The notes: a model not told the origin generated them from the letters alone. Positions 41,023-50,014 are shown, counted from the first letter of the stretch. The stretch: 64,000 nucleotides of DNA from CAZCEC01 sp964497615 (GCA_964497615.1 CAZCEC010000021.1:1-64000); one strand, 5' to 3'. Program-made: numbers and translations.

Positions 41023-42276
41023 TCAGTACAGCACTAGCCGCCGCAGAGCATCCAGCGCCTGGAGCGCCGTCAGGTTGCGCACCGTATAGCCGTACTGCAA
41101 ATGCTCGGCGTCGAACACGGCGCTGCGCCCGTCCGGCGGGGTGTTGTAGTGAAAGCCATCCGGCAGGCAGCCGCGGTTGGGCAGGCCCTCCACGGCGGCG
41201 CGCAGGTCCAGCAGGGGCACGTCGTACTCCGCCGCCAGTTGGCGGATGAGGCTGTTGATGAAGCCCGGCGGCGCTGTGTTCTCCAGGCTCTCCAGGTCGT
41301 CGGCCTTGGTAATCAGCACCGGGATCACGCCCTCGGCGATACTGTACTCGATGATCTGCCGATAGCGCGCCTCAAACCCCTGCCAGGTGTGTTGGTCGCC
41401 CGTGCCCAGCAGGATCAGGGCCACGCTTGGCTGGTGCAGCCGGTATTCGCACGCCAACGGCGACTCGCCGCCGTTGCAGCGCCCGTCCGCCTGGGCCGGG
41501 TCCAGCACCTTGCTCGTGCTGAACCCGCCCACCGCGGCGGCGCTGTCGCGCGAGTATGACCCCTCGAAGTAGCCGATGGTCAATTCCAGGCCGGCATAGT
41601 CGCCCAAGTCGTATTGGCCCAAATCGAACGGCAGCATGAAGGCCGGGTTGTCGGTGTTGCTATCGCCCACCATGGAAAAGGCGAAGTCGCGCTTCCCCAA
41701 ATCCCGCCCCCGCAGGTAGATGTCGCGTGCATTCGCTGTCACGCCGGAGAGGTACGGCGAATCGCCTCCGGCAGCCATGACCGCCTCGCCCGTCACGGGC
41801 ACAGCGCCGAGGTCGCCGCCGATAGTAACGAACGTTGCGCTCACCCAGCCGTGGCCTGCCCCTTCCGTGATCACCTCCAGCCACGCGCCATCCTCCGTCC
41901 GGCCCACCACCTGCATCAGGGTCAGCGCATCCAGTTCGACGATGATCTCGCCAGCGGTGCCAGGGCTGGCCCGGAGCCGCAGGCCCTGCCCGTTGGCCGT
42001 CACCTGCGCCGACACGGTGGGCGTCAGCGTAGGCGAGGCGGCGAGCGTTGGCGTTGGGGTGGGGGAGGCGGTGTGTGTGGGTGCAGGCCGGGTCGCCGTT
42101 GGCGAGGCGGGCAAGTTAGCTGTGGCGGCAGGCGTAACGGCTGCCAACGCCGTCACCGTCGCGGGTCCCAGTGGGTTCGGCGGCTGCCGAAGCAGGTAGT
42201 AGGCGGCCAGCGCCAGCGCCACGACCCCCAGCACTTCCAGGACCACCAAACCCCTCCACCGGTTACGGGCAGACAT
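41023..42276 (-). CDS. membrane-anchored SH3-SGNH/GDSL-like protein B
   Basis: A 417-residue paralogue of protein A on the opposite strand. It has an N-terminal transmembrane helix (about 10-28), a Thr/Pro/Ala linker with TPTPT repeats, one SH3 domain (about 90-160) and an SGNH-like domain (about 175-417). Here block I is SMVGDSNTDN, with the canonical Gly-Asp-Ser, followed by LILLGTGDQHTWQGFEARYRQIIE and the final PDGFHYNTPP. The start at 42276 is taken because TAGAAT ends seven bases upstream (leaderless); an ATG three codons earlier overlaps that box. Confidence 0.72.
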   Translation of the reverse strand: MSARNRWRGLVVLEVLGVVALALAAYYLLRQPPNPLGPATVTALAAVTPAATANLPASPTATRPAPTHTASPTPTPTLAASPTLTPTVSAQVTANGQGLRLRASPGTAGEIIVELDALTLMQVVGRTEDGAWLEVITEGAGHGWVSATFVTIGGDLGAVPVTGEAVMAAGGDSPYLSGVTANARDIYLRGRDLGKRDFAFSMVGDSNTDNPAFMLPFDLGQYDLGDYAGLELTIGYFEGSYSRDSAAAVGGFSTSKVLDPAQADGRCNGGESPLACEYRLHQPSVALILLGTGDQHTWQGFEARYRQIIEYSIAEGVIPVLITKADDLESLENTAPPGFINSLIRQLAAEYDVPLLDLRAAVEGLPNRGCLPDGFHYNTPPDGRSAVFDAEHLQYGYTVRNLTALQALDALRRLVLY

Positions 42277-42283
42277 GCCGGCC

Positions 42284-42289
42284 ATTCTA
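42284..42289 (-). promoter_or_regulatory. -10 box placing a leaderless start
   Basis: TAGAAT on the minus strand lies seven bases before the ATG at 42276 of the SGNH-like gene B; no Shine-Dalgarno is present. Confidence 0.4.
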
Positions 42290-42379
42290 ACACTGTCAGG
42301 TCGCTGACCGCGGTTGCTGAGGGCATTGAAATATGGTATTTTGATGGTGATTGAACACGCCGCTCCATTCCGCGCTTGA

Positions 42380-42400
42380 TTGACATTGTCGGCCCGGACA
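42380..42400 (+). promoter_or_regulatory. possible operator/promoter region for the ALDH gene
   Basis: TTGACA (42380-42385) is followed at once by the palindrome TGTCGGCCCGGACA (42387-42400), an inverted repeat of TGTC around GGCCCG. No -10 box is found at the normal spacing; AATAAT lies further downstream. The arrangement could bind a repressor. Weak evidence. Confidence 0.25.
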
Positions 42401-42502
42401 GGCCGAATAATGACCCTGCCAAACGCCAGAATCGCGATCCTGCCCCTGCCACCCGGCCAGCCGCGCCTGGCGTTTTAGTGTATTCGTGTATGGAGCCAAC
42501 CG

Positions 42503-44137
42503 ATGGAAACGAATAGGGTGCTGCCGTTCATCAATCCCGCGACAGGCGAGCGTTTTGGCCAGGTCAGCGTGGCCACCCCAGCCGCGGCCCAGGCCGCTGT
42601 GCGCGCGATGCGCGCCGCCTTTCCGGCCTGGAGTGCCAAACCCGTCGCCGAGCGTGTCGCCGCCCTACGCGCCTTGCAGGGCGAGTTGGTGGCCGCGCGC
42701 GACGAGATTTCCGCCATCATCACGCAGGACACGGGCAAGCCGCGTCAGACCTCGCTGATCGAAGTCTTTGTGACCGTTGATATGCTGGCTGACATATGTC
42801 GCAATGCCCAGCACTGGCTGCGGCCGGAACGTGTGTCCAGCGGGCTCTACCTCTTCAAGCAGTGTTCGCTGGAGTGGCGCCCGTACGGCGTGGTGGCCGT
42901 CCTCTCGCCGTGGAATTACCCGCTGGCCCTGTGCCTGCCGCAGGTCCTCGCCGCCCTGGCCGCCGGCAACACCGTCGTCGTCAAGCCCTCTGAGGTGACG
43001 GCCGCCACTGGCGCTCTCATCGAGCGCCTGTTCAAGCGGGTTCCGGCGCTGACCCCCTACGTGCGCGTCATCCACGGCGACGGTGAAGTAGGCGCTGCGC
43101 TCGTCAATGCGCCCCCCGACTTCATCCATCTCACCGGGTCCACCGCCACCGGCAAGCGCGTGCTGCGGGCCGCCGCCGAACACGTGACTCCCGTCATCTG
43201 CGAGTTGGGAGGAAAAGACGCACTGATCGTCCTGGAAGATGCCGATGTGGACGCCGCCGCGCGCTGGGGGGCTTGGGGCGCGTTCTTCAATTCCGGCCAG
43301 ACCTGCATGTCGGTGGAGCGGGTGTATGTCGTCGAGGCTGTGCATGACGTCTTTGTGCAGCGCGCGGTCGAGGCGGCAAAGGCGCTCCAAGTGGGCCACA
43401 GCCTGCACACGGACGCTGAGTTTGAGGTGGGGCCGCTGACGTCGGCCCGTCAGGCTGAGATCGTGGAGCAGCACCTGGCCGACGCTGTGGCCCAGGGTGC
43501 GCGCGTGCTCACCGGCGGCCAACGGCACGGCCAATTCATCGAGCCGACGGTGTTGGTGGATGTGACTCACACGATGCTGGTGATGCGCGATGAGACCTTT
43601 GGCCCGCTGATGCCCATCATGAAAGTGAAGGACGAAGCCGAAGCCATCCGGCTGGCGAATGACTGCGCCTTTGGCCTGAGTGCCTCGGTGTGGAGCCGCG
43701 ATCTGGCGCGCGCCAAGGCCGTGGCCCGCCAGCTCCAGACCGGCTCGGTCATTATTAATGACACGATTGCCCACTTTGGCGTGCCGCAGGTGCCTTTTGG
43801 CGGCATGAAGGAGTCCGGCTATGGCCGCTCGCATGGCCGCGAGGGCTTGCGCCAGTTCACCCAGCCCTATGGACTTGCCACTGGCGCCCCGCCGCAGCCG
43901 CTGGATGTCGCCACCGTGCTGCGCCAGCCCGGCCACTACCGGCTGGCCGCCGGCCTGATGCGCCTGGTGTTCGGCACCTCGCCCGCGCAGAAGCTGGAGC
44001 CTGTCCGTGAGGTCGCTCGCGACCAGGGCCAGCGGCTGAACCCGGCACGCCTGGCTGCCATCGTGGGTCTGTCCGGTTTGGCCGCGGGACTGGCCTTTGC
44101 CTTCGGGTTGCGCGGCGCGCGCCATCGCCGCCGCTAA
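42503..44137 (+). CDS. aldehyde dehydrogenase with C-terminal membrane anchor
   Basis: A 544-residue NAD(P)-dependent ALDH. SPWNYPLALCLPQVLAALAAGNTVVVKPSE is the cofactor-binding region. The general base Glu lies in ICELGGKDAL (about 233), the catalytic Cys in FNSGQTCMSVER (about 267), and the C-terminal signature is VPFGGMKESGYGRSHG. The last ~80 residues are extra and end in a transmembrane helix (IVGLSGLAAGLAFAFGL) with a basic tail, as in fatty-aldehyde dehydrogenases that sit on membranes. Long-chain aldehydes are therefore plausible substrates (inference). The stop overlaps the SDR start (TAATG). Confidence 0.9.
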   Translation: METNRVLPFINPATGERFGQVSVATPAAAQAAVRAMRAAFPAWSAKPVAERVAALRALQGELVAARDEISAIITQDTGKPRQTSLIEVFVTVDMLADICRNAQHWLRPERVSSGLYLFKQCSLEWRPYGVVAVLSPWNYPLALCLPQVLAALAAGNTVVVKPSEVTAATGALIERLFKRVPALTPYVRVIHGDGEVGAALVNAPPDFIHLTGSTATGKRVLRAAAEHVTPVICELGGKDALIVLEDADVDAAARWGAWGAFFNSGQTCMSVERVYVVEAVHDVFVQRAVEAAKALQVGHSLHTDAEFEVGPLTSARQAEIVEQHLADAVAQGARVLTGGQRHGQFIEPTVLVDVTHTMLVMRDETFGPLMPIMKVKDEAEAIRLANDCAFGLSASVWSRDLARAKAVARQLQTGSVIINDTIAHFGVPQVPFGGMKESGYGRSHGREGLRQFTQPYGLATGAPPQPLDVATVLRQPGHYRLAAGLMRLVFGTSPAQKLEPVREVARDQGQRLNPARLAAIVGLSGLAAGLAFAFGLRGARHRRR

Positions 44138-45144
44138 TGCCCACCCAGCGCGTCCTGGTGACGGGAGCCACCGGCTTCCTGGGTCACCACCTGGTGGACC
44201 ACCTGGTGCGCGCGGGCTATCCGGTGCGCGCCCTGGTGCGCGCGGCCAGCGACACGCGCCAACTGCGTGAACTGAACGTTGAGCAGGTGGTGGGTGACAT
44301 CCGCGATGCTGCCGCCGCCAATCGGGCGGTTGCCGGATGCGACTATGTCATTCACGCCGCCGGGCTGTTTCGTCTGTGGGGGCCGGCCCGCGATTTCGAG
44401 CGCACCAACGCCGAGGCCACGGCGTATGTGTTGGAGGCTGCCCGGCGCCACGGCGTCGAGCGGCTTATTCACATCTCCACCGTGGCCGTGGTGGGCCAGC
44501 CGCCGGCCGGCGGGGTGATCGATGAGACCACGCCCTGCCAGCCCGCCGATGCCTACCAGCGCAGCAAGCTGGATGGCGAAAACCTGGCGCGCATGTTCCA
44601 TCAGACGACCCGCGTGCCGGTCATTATCCTGCGTCCCGGCGCCTACTACGGGCCGGGCGGCCGCTACGCGTTTAACCGGCTGTTCTTCGAAGACCCGCTA
44701 AAGGGCCTTTTCATCCAGGTGCATGGCGGGCGCCGCCTCACCTTTCCCGTCTTCGTGCCGGATGTGGCGCGCGTGTGCGAAGCCGCCTTCACCCGCGGCG
44801 AGCCGGGCCAGATCTACAATGTCGCCGGCGAGTCGCTGCCGCACCGGGACGTGAACCGCGCGGTGAGCCGCGCGGCGCGGCTGCCGCCCTGGCGCCTCAA
44901 CATTCCCGCCGGCGCCATGCTGGCCCTGGCCCGCTGGCAGACGACCCAGGCGGACCGCACCGGCCGCGAGCCTTACTATCCGCTGAACCTGGCGCACTAT
45001 GTGTTCAACGACTGGAACGTTTCCAGCGCGAAGGCGCGGGCGGCGCTTGGCTTTGAGCCGACCCCCTTCGAGGCTGGCGCGCGCCAGACGGTTGACTGGT
45101 ATCGCGAGCAACGAAAACTGAGGCGACTGAATGGCCGGAACTAA
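44137..45144 (+). CDS. extended SDR / NAD-dependent epimerase-dehydratase
   Basis: A 335-residue Rossmann enzyme of the extended short-chain dehydrogenase group, closest in style to HpnA/dihydroflavonol-4-reductase-like proteins. The cofactor motif is VTGATGFLGHHLVDHL, with VVGDIRDAAA, HISTVAVVG and the catalytic Tyr/Lys in DAYQRSKLDGE. It follows the ALDH gene without a gap, so it may act on related lipid or isoprenoid intermediates. It overlaps nnr by 14 bases. The substrate is unknown. Confidence 0.85.
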   Translation: MPTQRVLVTGATGFLGHHLVDHLVRAGYPVRALVRAASDTRQLRELNVEQVVGDIRDAAAANRAVAGCDYVIHAAGLFRLWGPARDFERTNAEATAYVLEAARRHGVERLIHISTVAVVGQPPAGGVIDETTPCQPADAYQRSKLDGENLARMFHQTTRVPVIILRPGAYYGPGGRYAFNRLFFEDPLKGLFIQVHGGRRLTFPVFVPDVARVCEAAFTRGEPGQIYNVAGESLPHRDVNRAVSRAARLPPWRLNIPAGAMLALARWQTTQADRTGREPYYPLNLAHYVFNDWNVSSAKARAALGFEPTPFEAGARQTVDWYREQRKLRRLNGRN

Positions 45145-46774
45145 GATAGTGACCGTTGCACAAATGAAGGCGATCGAGGCCGCGGCCGACGCTGCTGGCG
45201 TGTCGTACGCGATGATGATGGATGCCGCTGGCAGCGCCGTCGCCGAGCACATCCTCGCCCGTCTGACCCGCCCGGCGGATCACAAAGTCGTGCTGCTGTG
45301 CGGCACGGGCAACAATGGCGGTGACGGGCTGGTGGCCGCCCACCGCCTCGCCGAGGCCGGGGTGCCGACCACGGTCTATGCCGTCGCGCCGCCGGACGAA
45401 AGCGACGTGAAGGTGCAGCGCCTGCGCGCTGCCAGCGTCTTTGTTGTGGATGCTGAGAACGACGCCCGCTGGCGTGTGCTGAAGAACCTGATGGGCGGGG
45501 TGACGGTGCTGGTGGATGCCGTCTTTGGCACCGGCGCCCGCTTGCCGCTTGGGGGCAAGCCCGCCGACTTGCTCAAGCAGGCAGCCCGCTACCTGGCCGA
45601 CCGCGCGGAAAACCCGCCCCTGGTCGTGGCGGTGGACTGCCCCTCCGGGTTGAACTGCGATACGGGCGAGCTCGACCGCCTGACCATCGCCGCCGATGTG
45701 ACAGTGACGTTTGCAGCCATCAAGCTGGGCCAGCTTGCCTTTCCCGGCGCGGAGGTCGTGGGCGACCTGGCCGTGGCCGATATCGGCGTGAACGACCTCG
45801 GCCTGGCGGAGATGGACTCGATCTCCTTGGAGCTGGCGACGCATGACAGCGTGCGTTCCCTTTTGCCCAACCGTCCCCGCAGCGCTCACAAGGGCACCTT
45901 CGGCCGGGCGCTGGTGGCCGCCGGCTCCGTCAATTACACGGGTGCGGCCTACCTCGCCGCCGCCGCAGCCTATCGCGTGGGCGCCGGATTGGTAACCCTG
46001 GCCGTGCCGCCGCCGGTGTATGGCGTGTTGGCTGGCCGCCTGCCGGAGGCCACCTGGCTTATGCTGCCCCACGAGTTGGGAGTCATCGCGGGCGCCGCGG
46101 CCGACGTTCTCCGGAAAGAATATGCGCAGACGCAGGCGCTCCTTGTGGGACCCGGCTTGGGTTTGGAAAAGGAAACCGCAGAGTTTGTGCGCCGCTGGCT
46201 AGGCGTGGATGAAGCGCCGGGCGCCCGGCGCGGCGGCTTTGGTTTCGTTGCCACGGAAGATCAGGCACAAACGTCGTCCGCCCCGATTCCGCCCGCCGTG
46301 GTCGATGCTGATGCCCTCAAGCTGATGGCTGACATCAAGGGCTGGGCGGCGCGGCTGCCTGCGCCAGCAGTGCTCACGCCGCACCCCGGCGAGATGGCGG
46401 TCCTCACCGGGCTGGACAAAGACGCGATTCAGGCCGACCGCGTGGGTGTCGCGCGCAAGTTCGCGGCGGCATGGGGCCATGTGGTCGTGCTCAAGGGCGC
46501 GCACACGGTGGTGGCCGCCCCCGACGGGCGCGCCACCATCCAGCCCTTTGCCACTGCCGCGCTGGCTCGGGCGGGCACCGGCGACGTGCTGGCGGGCGTC
46601 ATCGCCGGGCTGATCGCGCAGGGACTAGCGCCATATGACGCCGCGGTGGCCGGCGCCTACGTGCACGGCTTGGCTGGCATGCTGGCTGCCCAGTCGCTCG
46701 GCAGCACCGCCAGCGTCATCGCTGGTGACGTGCTCGAAGGCGTGATCGAGGCCATGGCCGAATTGGGACGCTAG
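45131..46774 (+). CDS. nnr: bifunctional NAD(P)H-hydrate epimerase/dehydratase
   Basis: Repairs hydrated NAD(P)H. The N-terminal YjeF_N epimerase domain (1 to about 225) has LLCGTGNNGGDGLVAAHRLAE and the VDCPSGLN motif. The C-terminal ADP-dependent dehydratase domain (about 245-547) has HKGTFGRALVAAGS, VDADALKLMAD, LTPHPGEMAVLTG and the GTGDVLAGVIAGL loop. At 547 residues it is a normal full-length fusion. An insertion (about 355-385, GAPGARRGGFGFVATEDQAQ) in the dehydratase part is slightly unusual. It overlaps the SDR gene by 14 bases. Confidence 0.95.
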   Translation: MAGTKIVTVAQMKAIEAAADAAGVSYAMMMDAAGSAVAEHILARLTRPADHKVVLLCGTGNNGGDGLVAAHRLAEAGVPTTVYAVAPPDESDVKVQRLRAASVFVVDAENDARWRVLKNLMGGVTVLVDAVFGTGARLPLGGKPADLLKQAARYLADRAENPPLVVAVDCPSGLNCDTGELDRLTIAADVTVTFAAIKLGQLAFPGAEVVGDLAVADIGVNDLGLAEMDSISLELATHDSVRSLLPNRPRSAHKGTFGRALVAAGSVNYTGAAYLAAAAAYRVGAGLVTLAVPPPVYGVLAGRLPEATWLMLPHELGVIAGAAADVLRKEYAQTQALLVGPGLGLEKETAEFVRRWLGVDEAPGARRGGFGFVATEDQAQTSSAPIPPAVVDADALKLMADIKGWAARLPAPAVLTPHPGEMAVLTGLDKDAIQADRVGVARKFAAAWGHVVVLKGAHTVVAAPDGRATIQPFATAALARAGTGDVLAGVIAGLIAQGLAPYDAAVAGAYVHGLAGMLAAQSLGSTASVIAGDVLEGVIEAMAELGR

Positions 46775-46800
46775 ATTTCCGCCACGGCGTCCACAAACGA

Positions 46801-46838
46801 CAGGGCCGCCGCCTCGGATACGCGAGGCAGCGGCCCTG
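46801..46838. terminator. bidirectional hairpin between convergent nnr and ytxH-like genes
   Basis: CAGGGCCGCCGCCTCG (46801-46816) and CGAGGCAGCGGCCCTG (46823-46838) form 16-bp arms with one mismatch and a six-base loop. It sits midway between two convergent stop codons. No proper U-tract follows on either side, so termination efficiency is uncertain. Confidence 0.55.
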
Positions 46839-46870
46839 CTATTCTGCCCTGAGATGCAATGCGCGTTGTC

Positions 46871-47263
46871 TTACGCGGAGGCTTCGGAGGCGTCTGGATC
46901 GGCCTGCGTGCGCTTTGGCTGCGCGGCCTTCTTGCCGGCGTCAATGGCCGCCTCCAGGCGCTCGCGCTGCTCATCCAGCACGGCCTTGCCCTTGGTTTGC
47001 AGTTCCTGGGCCTTGGCGCGCGCCTCCTGGGCCATTTGCTCGGCGCGGACGCGGGCCTGGTGGGCCGCTTCTTCCGCCCGCTTGCGGGCCTCGTCCGCCG
47101 TCTCCACGGCCTTGTCGCGCAGTTCGATACTGCGCTCGCGGATGCGGGTGCGGGTCTCTTCGCCCGACTGCGGCGCGGTGACCAGCGCCACGGCGGCGCC
47201 CACCAATCCCCCGATGATGAAGCCGGTCAAGAAGGCCCCAATCTCATTATCACTGTCTGCCAT
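46871..47263 (-). CDS. YtxH-like protein
   Basis: A 130-residue protein with an N-terminal Gly-rich membrane helix (FLTGFIIGGLVGAAVALVTAPQSGEETR) followed by a long charged, Ala/Glu-rich amphipathic helix. This is the YtxH-domain layout, often found in general-stress proteins. AAGGAG lies eight bases before the ATG. The adjacent membrane protein (47322-47816), in the same direction, is a likely partner; both look envelope-associated. Confidence 0.8.
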   Translation of the reverse strand: MADSDNEIGAFLTGFIIGGLVGAAVALVTAPQSGEETRTRIRERSIELRDKAVETADEARKRAEEAAHQARVRAEQMAQEARAKAQELQTKGKAVLDEQRERLEAAIDAGKKAAQPKRTQADPDASEASA

Positions 47264-47321
47264 GGTTGTATCTCCTTAATAGTCTAGCGTCGCCATCGGC
47301 GGCTTGTTTCTTGTGTGACCG

Positions 47322-47816
47322 CTAATTGCGCCGGCGCCCAAAGCGTCCCAATGTGCCAAGTGTGTCGGCCACCTGGGCGATGGCGGCGACATACGAGTTT
47401 AGCTTGACGATCGGCTCAACCAGGTTCTCGCTAATGAAGACCGTCGTGCCACGAACGGTATTGACCGTCTCGTTGGTTGAGTCAAGGATGGGCTTGATCT
47501 CGTGCTGGAGCATATTCGTCAACACCGCTAACTGAACGATCAGGACCACCAGCGCGATGCCGATGACCAGGAACTCCAGGGCCATGAAGATGATAAACAC
47601 ATCCCGCCAGGCCGCGGCAACCGTTGGGTTGCCCGAGAGCCAGATGGCCAAGGCCGTCAGGCCCGCGATCACCAGCACAGCCACCACAATGGCAATGATG
47701 AGCCCGCGCCGCTGTTCGGGGGTCAGTCCCTCGCCTGGCGCGGGATTGCCCTCTGATTGTCCGTTTGACCCGATTCGCGATTGCTGAAGCGTGTTAGCGC
47801 GCGGCTCCGATTGCAT
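47322..47816 (-). CDS. two-helix membrane protein with DUF948-like C-terminus
   Basis: This 164-residue protein has a polar N-terminus, two transmembrane helices (about 38-60 and 73-98) and a helical C-terminal part (LQHEIKPILDSTNETVNTVRGTTVFISENLVEPIVKLNSYVAAI) that resembles DUF948/YtxG-like proteins. YtxG and YtxH genes are often neighbours, and a YtxH-like gene follows here. TATAAT ends seven bases before the ATG, so the mRNA is predicted to be leaderless. Confidence 0.7.
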   Translation of the reverse strand: MQSEPRANTLQQSRIGSNGQSEGNPAPGEGLTPEQRRGLIIAIVVAVLVIAGLTALAIWLSGNPTVAAAWRDVFIIFMALEFLVIGIALVVLIVQLAVLTNMLQHEIKPILDSTNETVNTVRGTTVFISENLVEPIVKLNSYVAAIAQVADTLGTLGRFGRRRN

Positions 47817-47823
47817 GCCAACG

Positions 47824-47829
47824 ATTATA
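47824..47829 (-). promoter_or_regulatory. -10 box placing a leaderless start
   Basis: A perfect TATAAT on the minus strand lies seven bases before the ATG at 47816 and there is no Shine-Dalgarno between them. Confidence 0.5.
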
Positions 47830-47889
47830 GCGCATTAGGGGCATTTGTAAACCAAAATCCCCTGAATTCCCTATTAGTTGACGTATCCC

Positions 47890-48165
47890 TTACTTGACTT
47901 TGGCCCGGTCGTCGGCGATAACCAACAGCCGCGCCGCCCCGAGCGCCACCAGGGCGCCGACCGCGCCGCCAAACGCGTTCAAGGGTCCGATCTTTAGCGC
48001 GCCGATGGACAGCGCCTCGCCTACGAAATGTCCCAGCGCGAACCCCAGCCAGGCCGCCAGCAGGTACAGCGCCAGCCGCCGCGAGCCGCCGCCCAGCCAC
48101 AGGTGAAACGCGGCCCCCATCACGGTGGACAGCGCAAAACCGACCAACCACGCTTGGAGTGTCAT
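47890..48165 (-). CDS. small membrane protein, 91 aa
   Basis: Three short hydrophobic helices with a Gly-rich middle (LVGFALSTVMGAAFHLWLGG, LYLLAAWLGFALGHFVGEAL, NAFGGAVGALVALGAARLLVI). Its ATG overlaps the mnmA stop (ATGA). It was not recognised as a named family. It closes the iscS-methyltransferase-mnmA run. Confidence 0.65.
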   Translation of the reverse strand: MTLQAWLVGFALSTVMGAAFHLWLGGGSRRLALYLLAAWLGFALGHFVGEALSIGALKIGPLNAFGGAVGALVALGAARLLVIADDRAKVK

Positions 48166-49280
48166 GGCGCTTCTCGCTCGATGAGGCCGCCGCCCAGGCA
48201 CACTTCGTCCGCGTAGAACACGGCCGCCTGCCCGGGCGTAATGTCGCGCAACCGCTGGTCGAACACCACCGCGGCGCGCTGGCCGGGCAGGGGGGACACC
48301 GTGGCCGGGGCGGGCGCGGCCTTATAGCGGATCTTCACCTCCACTCGGATGGGGCTGCCTGGCGCCTGCCCGCTCACCCAATTGACGCGGGCCGCCGTGA
48401 GCCGGTCGCGCCCCAACTCCGCGGCCGTGCCCACCACCAGGGTGTTCGTCTCGGGTTGTGTGGCGATCACGTACAGCGCTTCCGGCGCGGCCACGCCAAT
48501 CCCCTTGCGCTGGCCCACCGTGTAGAACGGTAGGCCGGTGTGGGCGCCGACGACCGCGCCATCCCGCCGCTGGATGGGGCCTGGGCGAATGGCCGCCGGT
48601 GCATGCTCACCCAGGAACCGCCGGTAGTCGTTGTCGGCCAGAAAGCACAGGTCCTGGCTCTCCGCCCGGTCGGCCACGGGCAGGCCAAAGTCGCGCGCCA
48701 TCTGCCGGATCGCGGGCTTCGTGTACTCGCCTACCGGGAACAGCGCGTGCCGCAGTTGCGATTGCCCCATCACGCTCAGCACGTACGACTGATCCTTGCG
48801 CTCGTCCACGCCCTTCAGCAGTTCGTATGTGGCGTCCAGCCCTGGCAGGGCGGTTGACCCCTCGGGTGTGGGCCTCACGCGCGCATAGTGCCCCGTTGCC
48901 AGGTAGCGGGCCTCCAGCGAGAGTGCCTTCTGCAACAGCCAGTCCCAGCGCACGTGCCGATTGCACTCCAGGCACGGGTTGGGCGTCACGCCCGCCGCGT
49001 ACTGCTCCACAAAGAAATCCACCACTCGCGTCTTGAACGGCGCCTGTGCGTCGAGCACGTAGAAGGGGATGTCGAGCAGTTCCGCCACGCGCCGCGCCTG
49101 GGCGATGGCGTCGGGCGAGCAGCAGCGGTTGTAGGCGCTGCCCGGCGCATCCGGCTCACCCCACAGCCGCAGCATCAGGCCCACCACGTCGTAGCCCTGA
49201 CGCTTCAGCAGGGCCGCCGCCACCGAGCTGTCCACGCCGCCCGACATGGCGACCACCACCCGCGCCGCGGTGTCAGGCAT
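48162..49280 (-). CDS. mnmA: tRNA-specific 2-thiouridylase MnmA
   Basis: Makes 2-thiouridine at tRNA position 34 using sulfur relayed from a cysteine desulfurase. The PP-loop is VAMSGGVDSSVAAALL. The two catalytic Cys lie in NPCLECNRHVRWD and SQDLCFLADNDYRRFL, and KDQSYVLSVMGQSQLRHALFPVGEYTK is diagnostic. At 372 residues it is full length. The desulfurase gene two positions upstream is the probable sulfur source. Confidence 0.95.
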   Translation of the reverse strand: MPDTAARVVVAMSGGVDSSVAAALLKRQGYDVVGLMLRLWGEPDAPGSAYNRCCSPDAIAQARRVAELLDIPFYVLDAQAPFKTRVVDFFVEQYAAGVTPNPCLECNRHVRWDWLLQKALSLEARYLATGHYARVRPTPEGSTALPGLDATYELLKGVDERKDQSYVLSVMGQSQLRHALFPVGEYTKPAIRQMARDFGLPVADRAESQDLCFLADNDYRRFLGEHAPAAIRPGPIQRRDGAVVGAHTGLPFYTVGQRKGIGVAAPEALYVIATQPETNTLVVGTAAELGRDRLTAARVNWVSGQAPGSPIRVEVKIRYKAAPAPATVSPLPGQRAAVVFDQRLRDITPGQAAVFYADEVCLGGGLIEREAP

Positions 49281-50010
49281 GGCCCCCCCCGAAGTGCCCC
49301 GGCCTCACCTGCCGCGCAAATGGCCGCCGCGCCAGCGCAACCACCGTCCCAGCGCTCGCCACGAGAGCCCAGCCCGCGCCCAACAGTTCGCTTGCCGCAC
49401 GGATGACGCCCTTGTAGCGGTCGCTGAGCGTGTCGTGCATCAACAACAAGCCTTCCGGGTGCAAGTGCCCGGTCCAGGCCGCCAGGTCGGCCTGCACATC
49501 GGCATAGCCGTGTCCCGCGTCCACAAACAGGATTGCCCCCGGCGTGCTCCAGCCGCGCGCCACTTCCGTCGTCAGTCCCCGATGTACCTGCACCTGGTCT
49601 GCGACCCCGGCGCGGCGCAGGTTGTCCTGGAATCGAGCAAAAGTCTCATCTGTTGGGTACATGTTGGCGCCCAAGGCGTTGTGCTCAAATCCTGCCTTGC
49701 TCCAGGCATCCACCGCATGCACGTCGCGGCCCGCCCGTGCCAGGATGATGGTCGAGCGGCCTTCATATGAACCAAGCTCGATTACTGGCCCCGGCGTAGG
49801 CCAATGCCGCGCCGCCTGATACAGCAGTCCGGCCTCGCTCAATCCCAGGAAGCCATCTACCTGCGCCACCGCCTCCCACACCTCGGGCGGCGGCCGCCAA
49901 TGCTTGCGCCGAGAAAAGGCGGCTCCCAACAACGGCAGGTCGCGGGGATACGCAGCGACCTGGGTGAAGAACCGTGCCCACCAGGCCAGGCGGCCCGCTA
50001 TCGCGCTCAT
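49273..50010 (-). CDS. class I SAM-dependent methyltransferase
   Basis: A 245-residue protein with the Methyltransf_24 pattern: VIELGSYEGRSTIILARAG (SAM-binding motif I), VHAVDAWS, and FVDAGHGYADVQADLAAW followed by GLLLMHDT. It is similar in style to O-methyltransferase-like or cephalosporin-hydroxylase-like proteins encoded in glycan clusters. The start at 50010 is placed four bases after the desulfurase stop. It overlaps mnmA by eight bases. The substrate is unknown, and the co-operonic position with tRNA thiolation genes may be fortuitous. Confidence 0.75.
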   Translation of the reverse strand: MSAIAGRLAWWARFFTQVAAYPRDLPLLGAAFSRRKHWRPPPEVWEAVAQVDGFLGLSEAGLLYQAARHWPTPGPVIELGSYEGRSTIILARAGRDVHAVDAWSKAGFEHNALGANMYPTDETFARFQDNLRRAGVADQVQVHRGLTTEVARGWSTPGAILFVDAGHGYADVQADLAAWTGHLHPEGLLLMHDTLSDRYKGVIRAASELLGAGWALVASAGTVVALARRPFARQVRPGHFGGGHA

Positions 50011-50014
50011 CACG

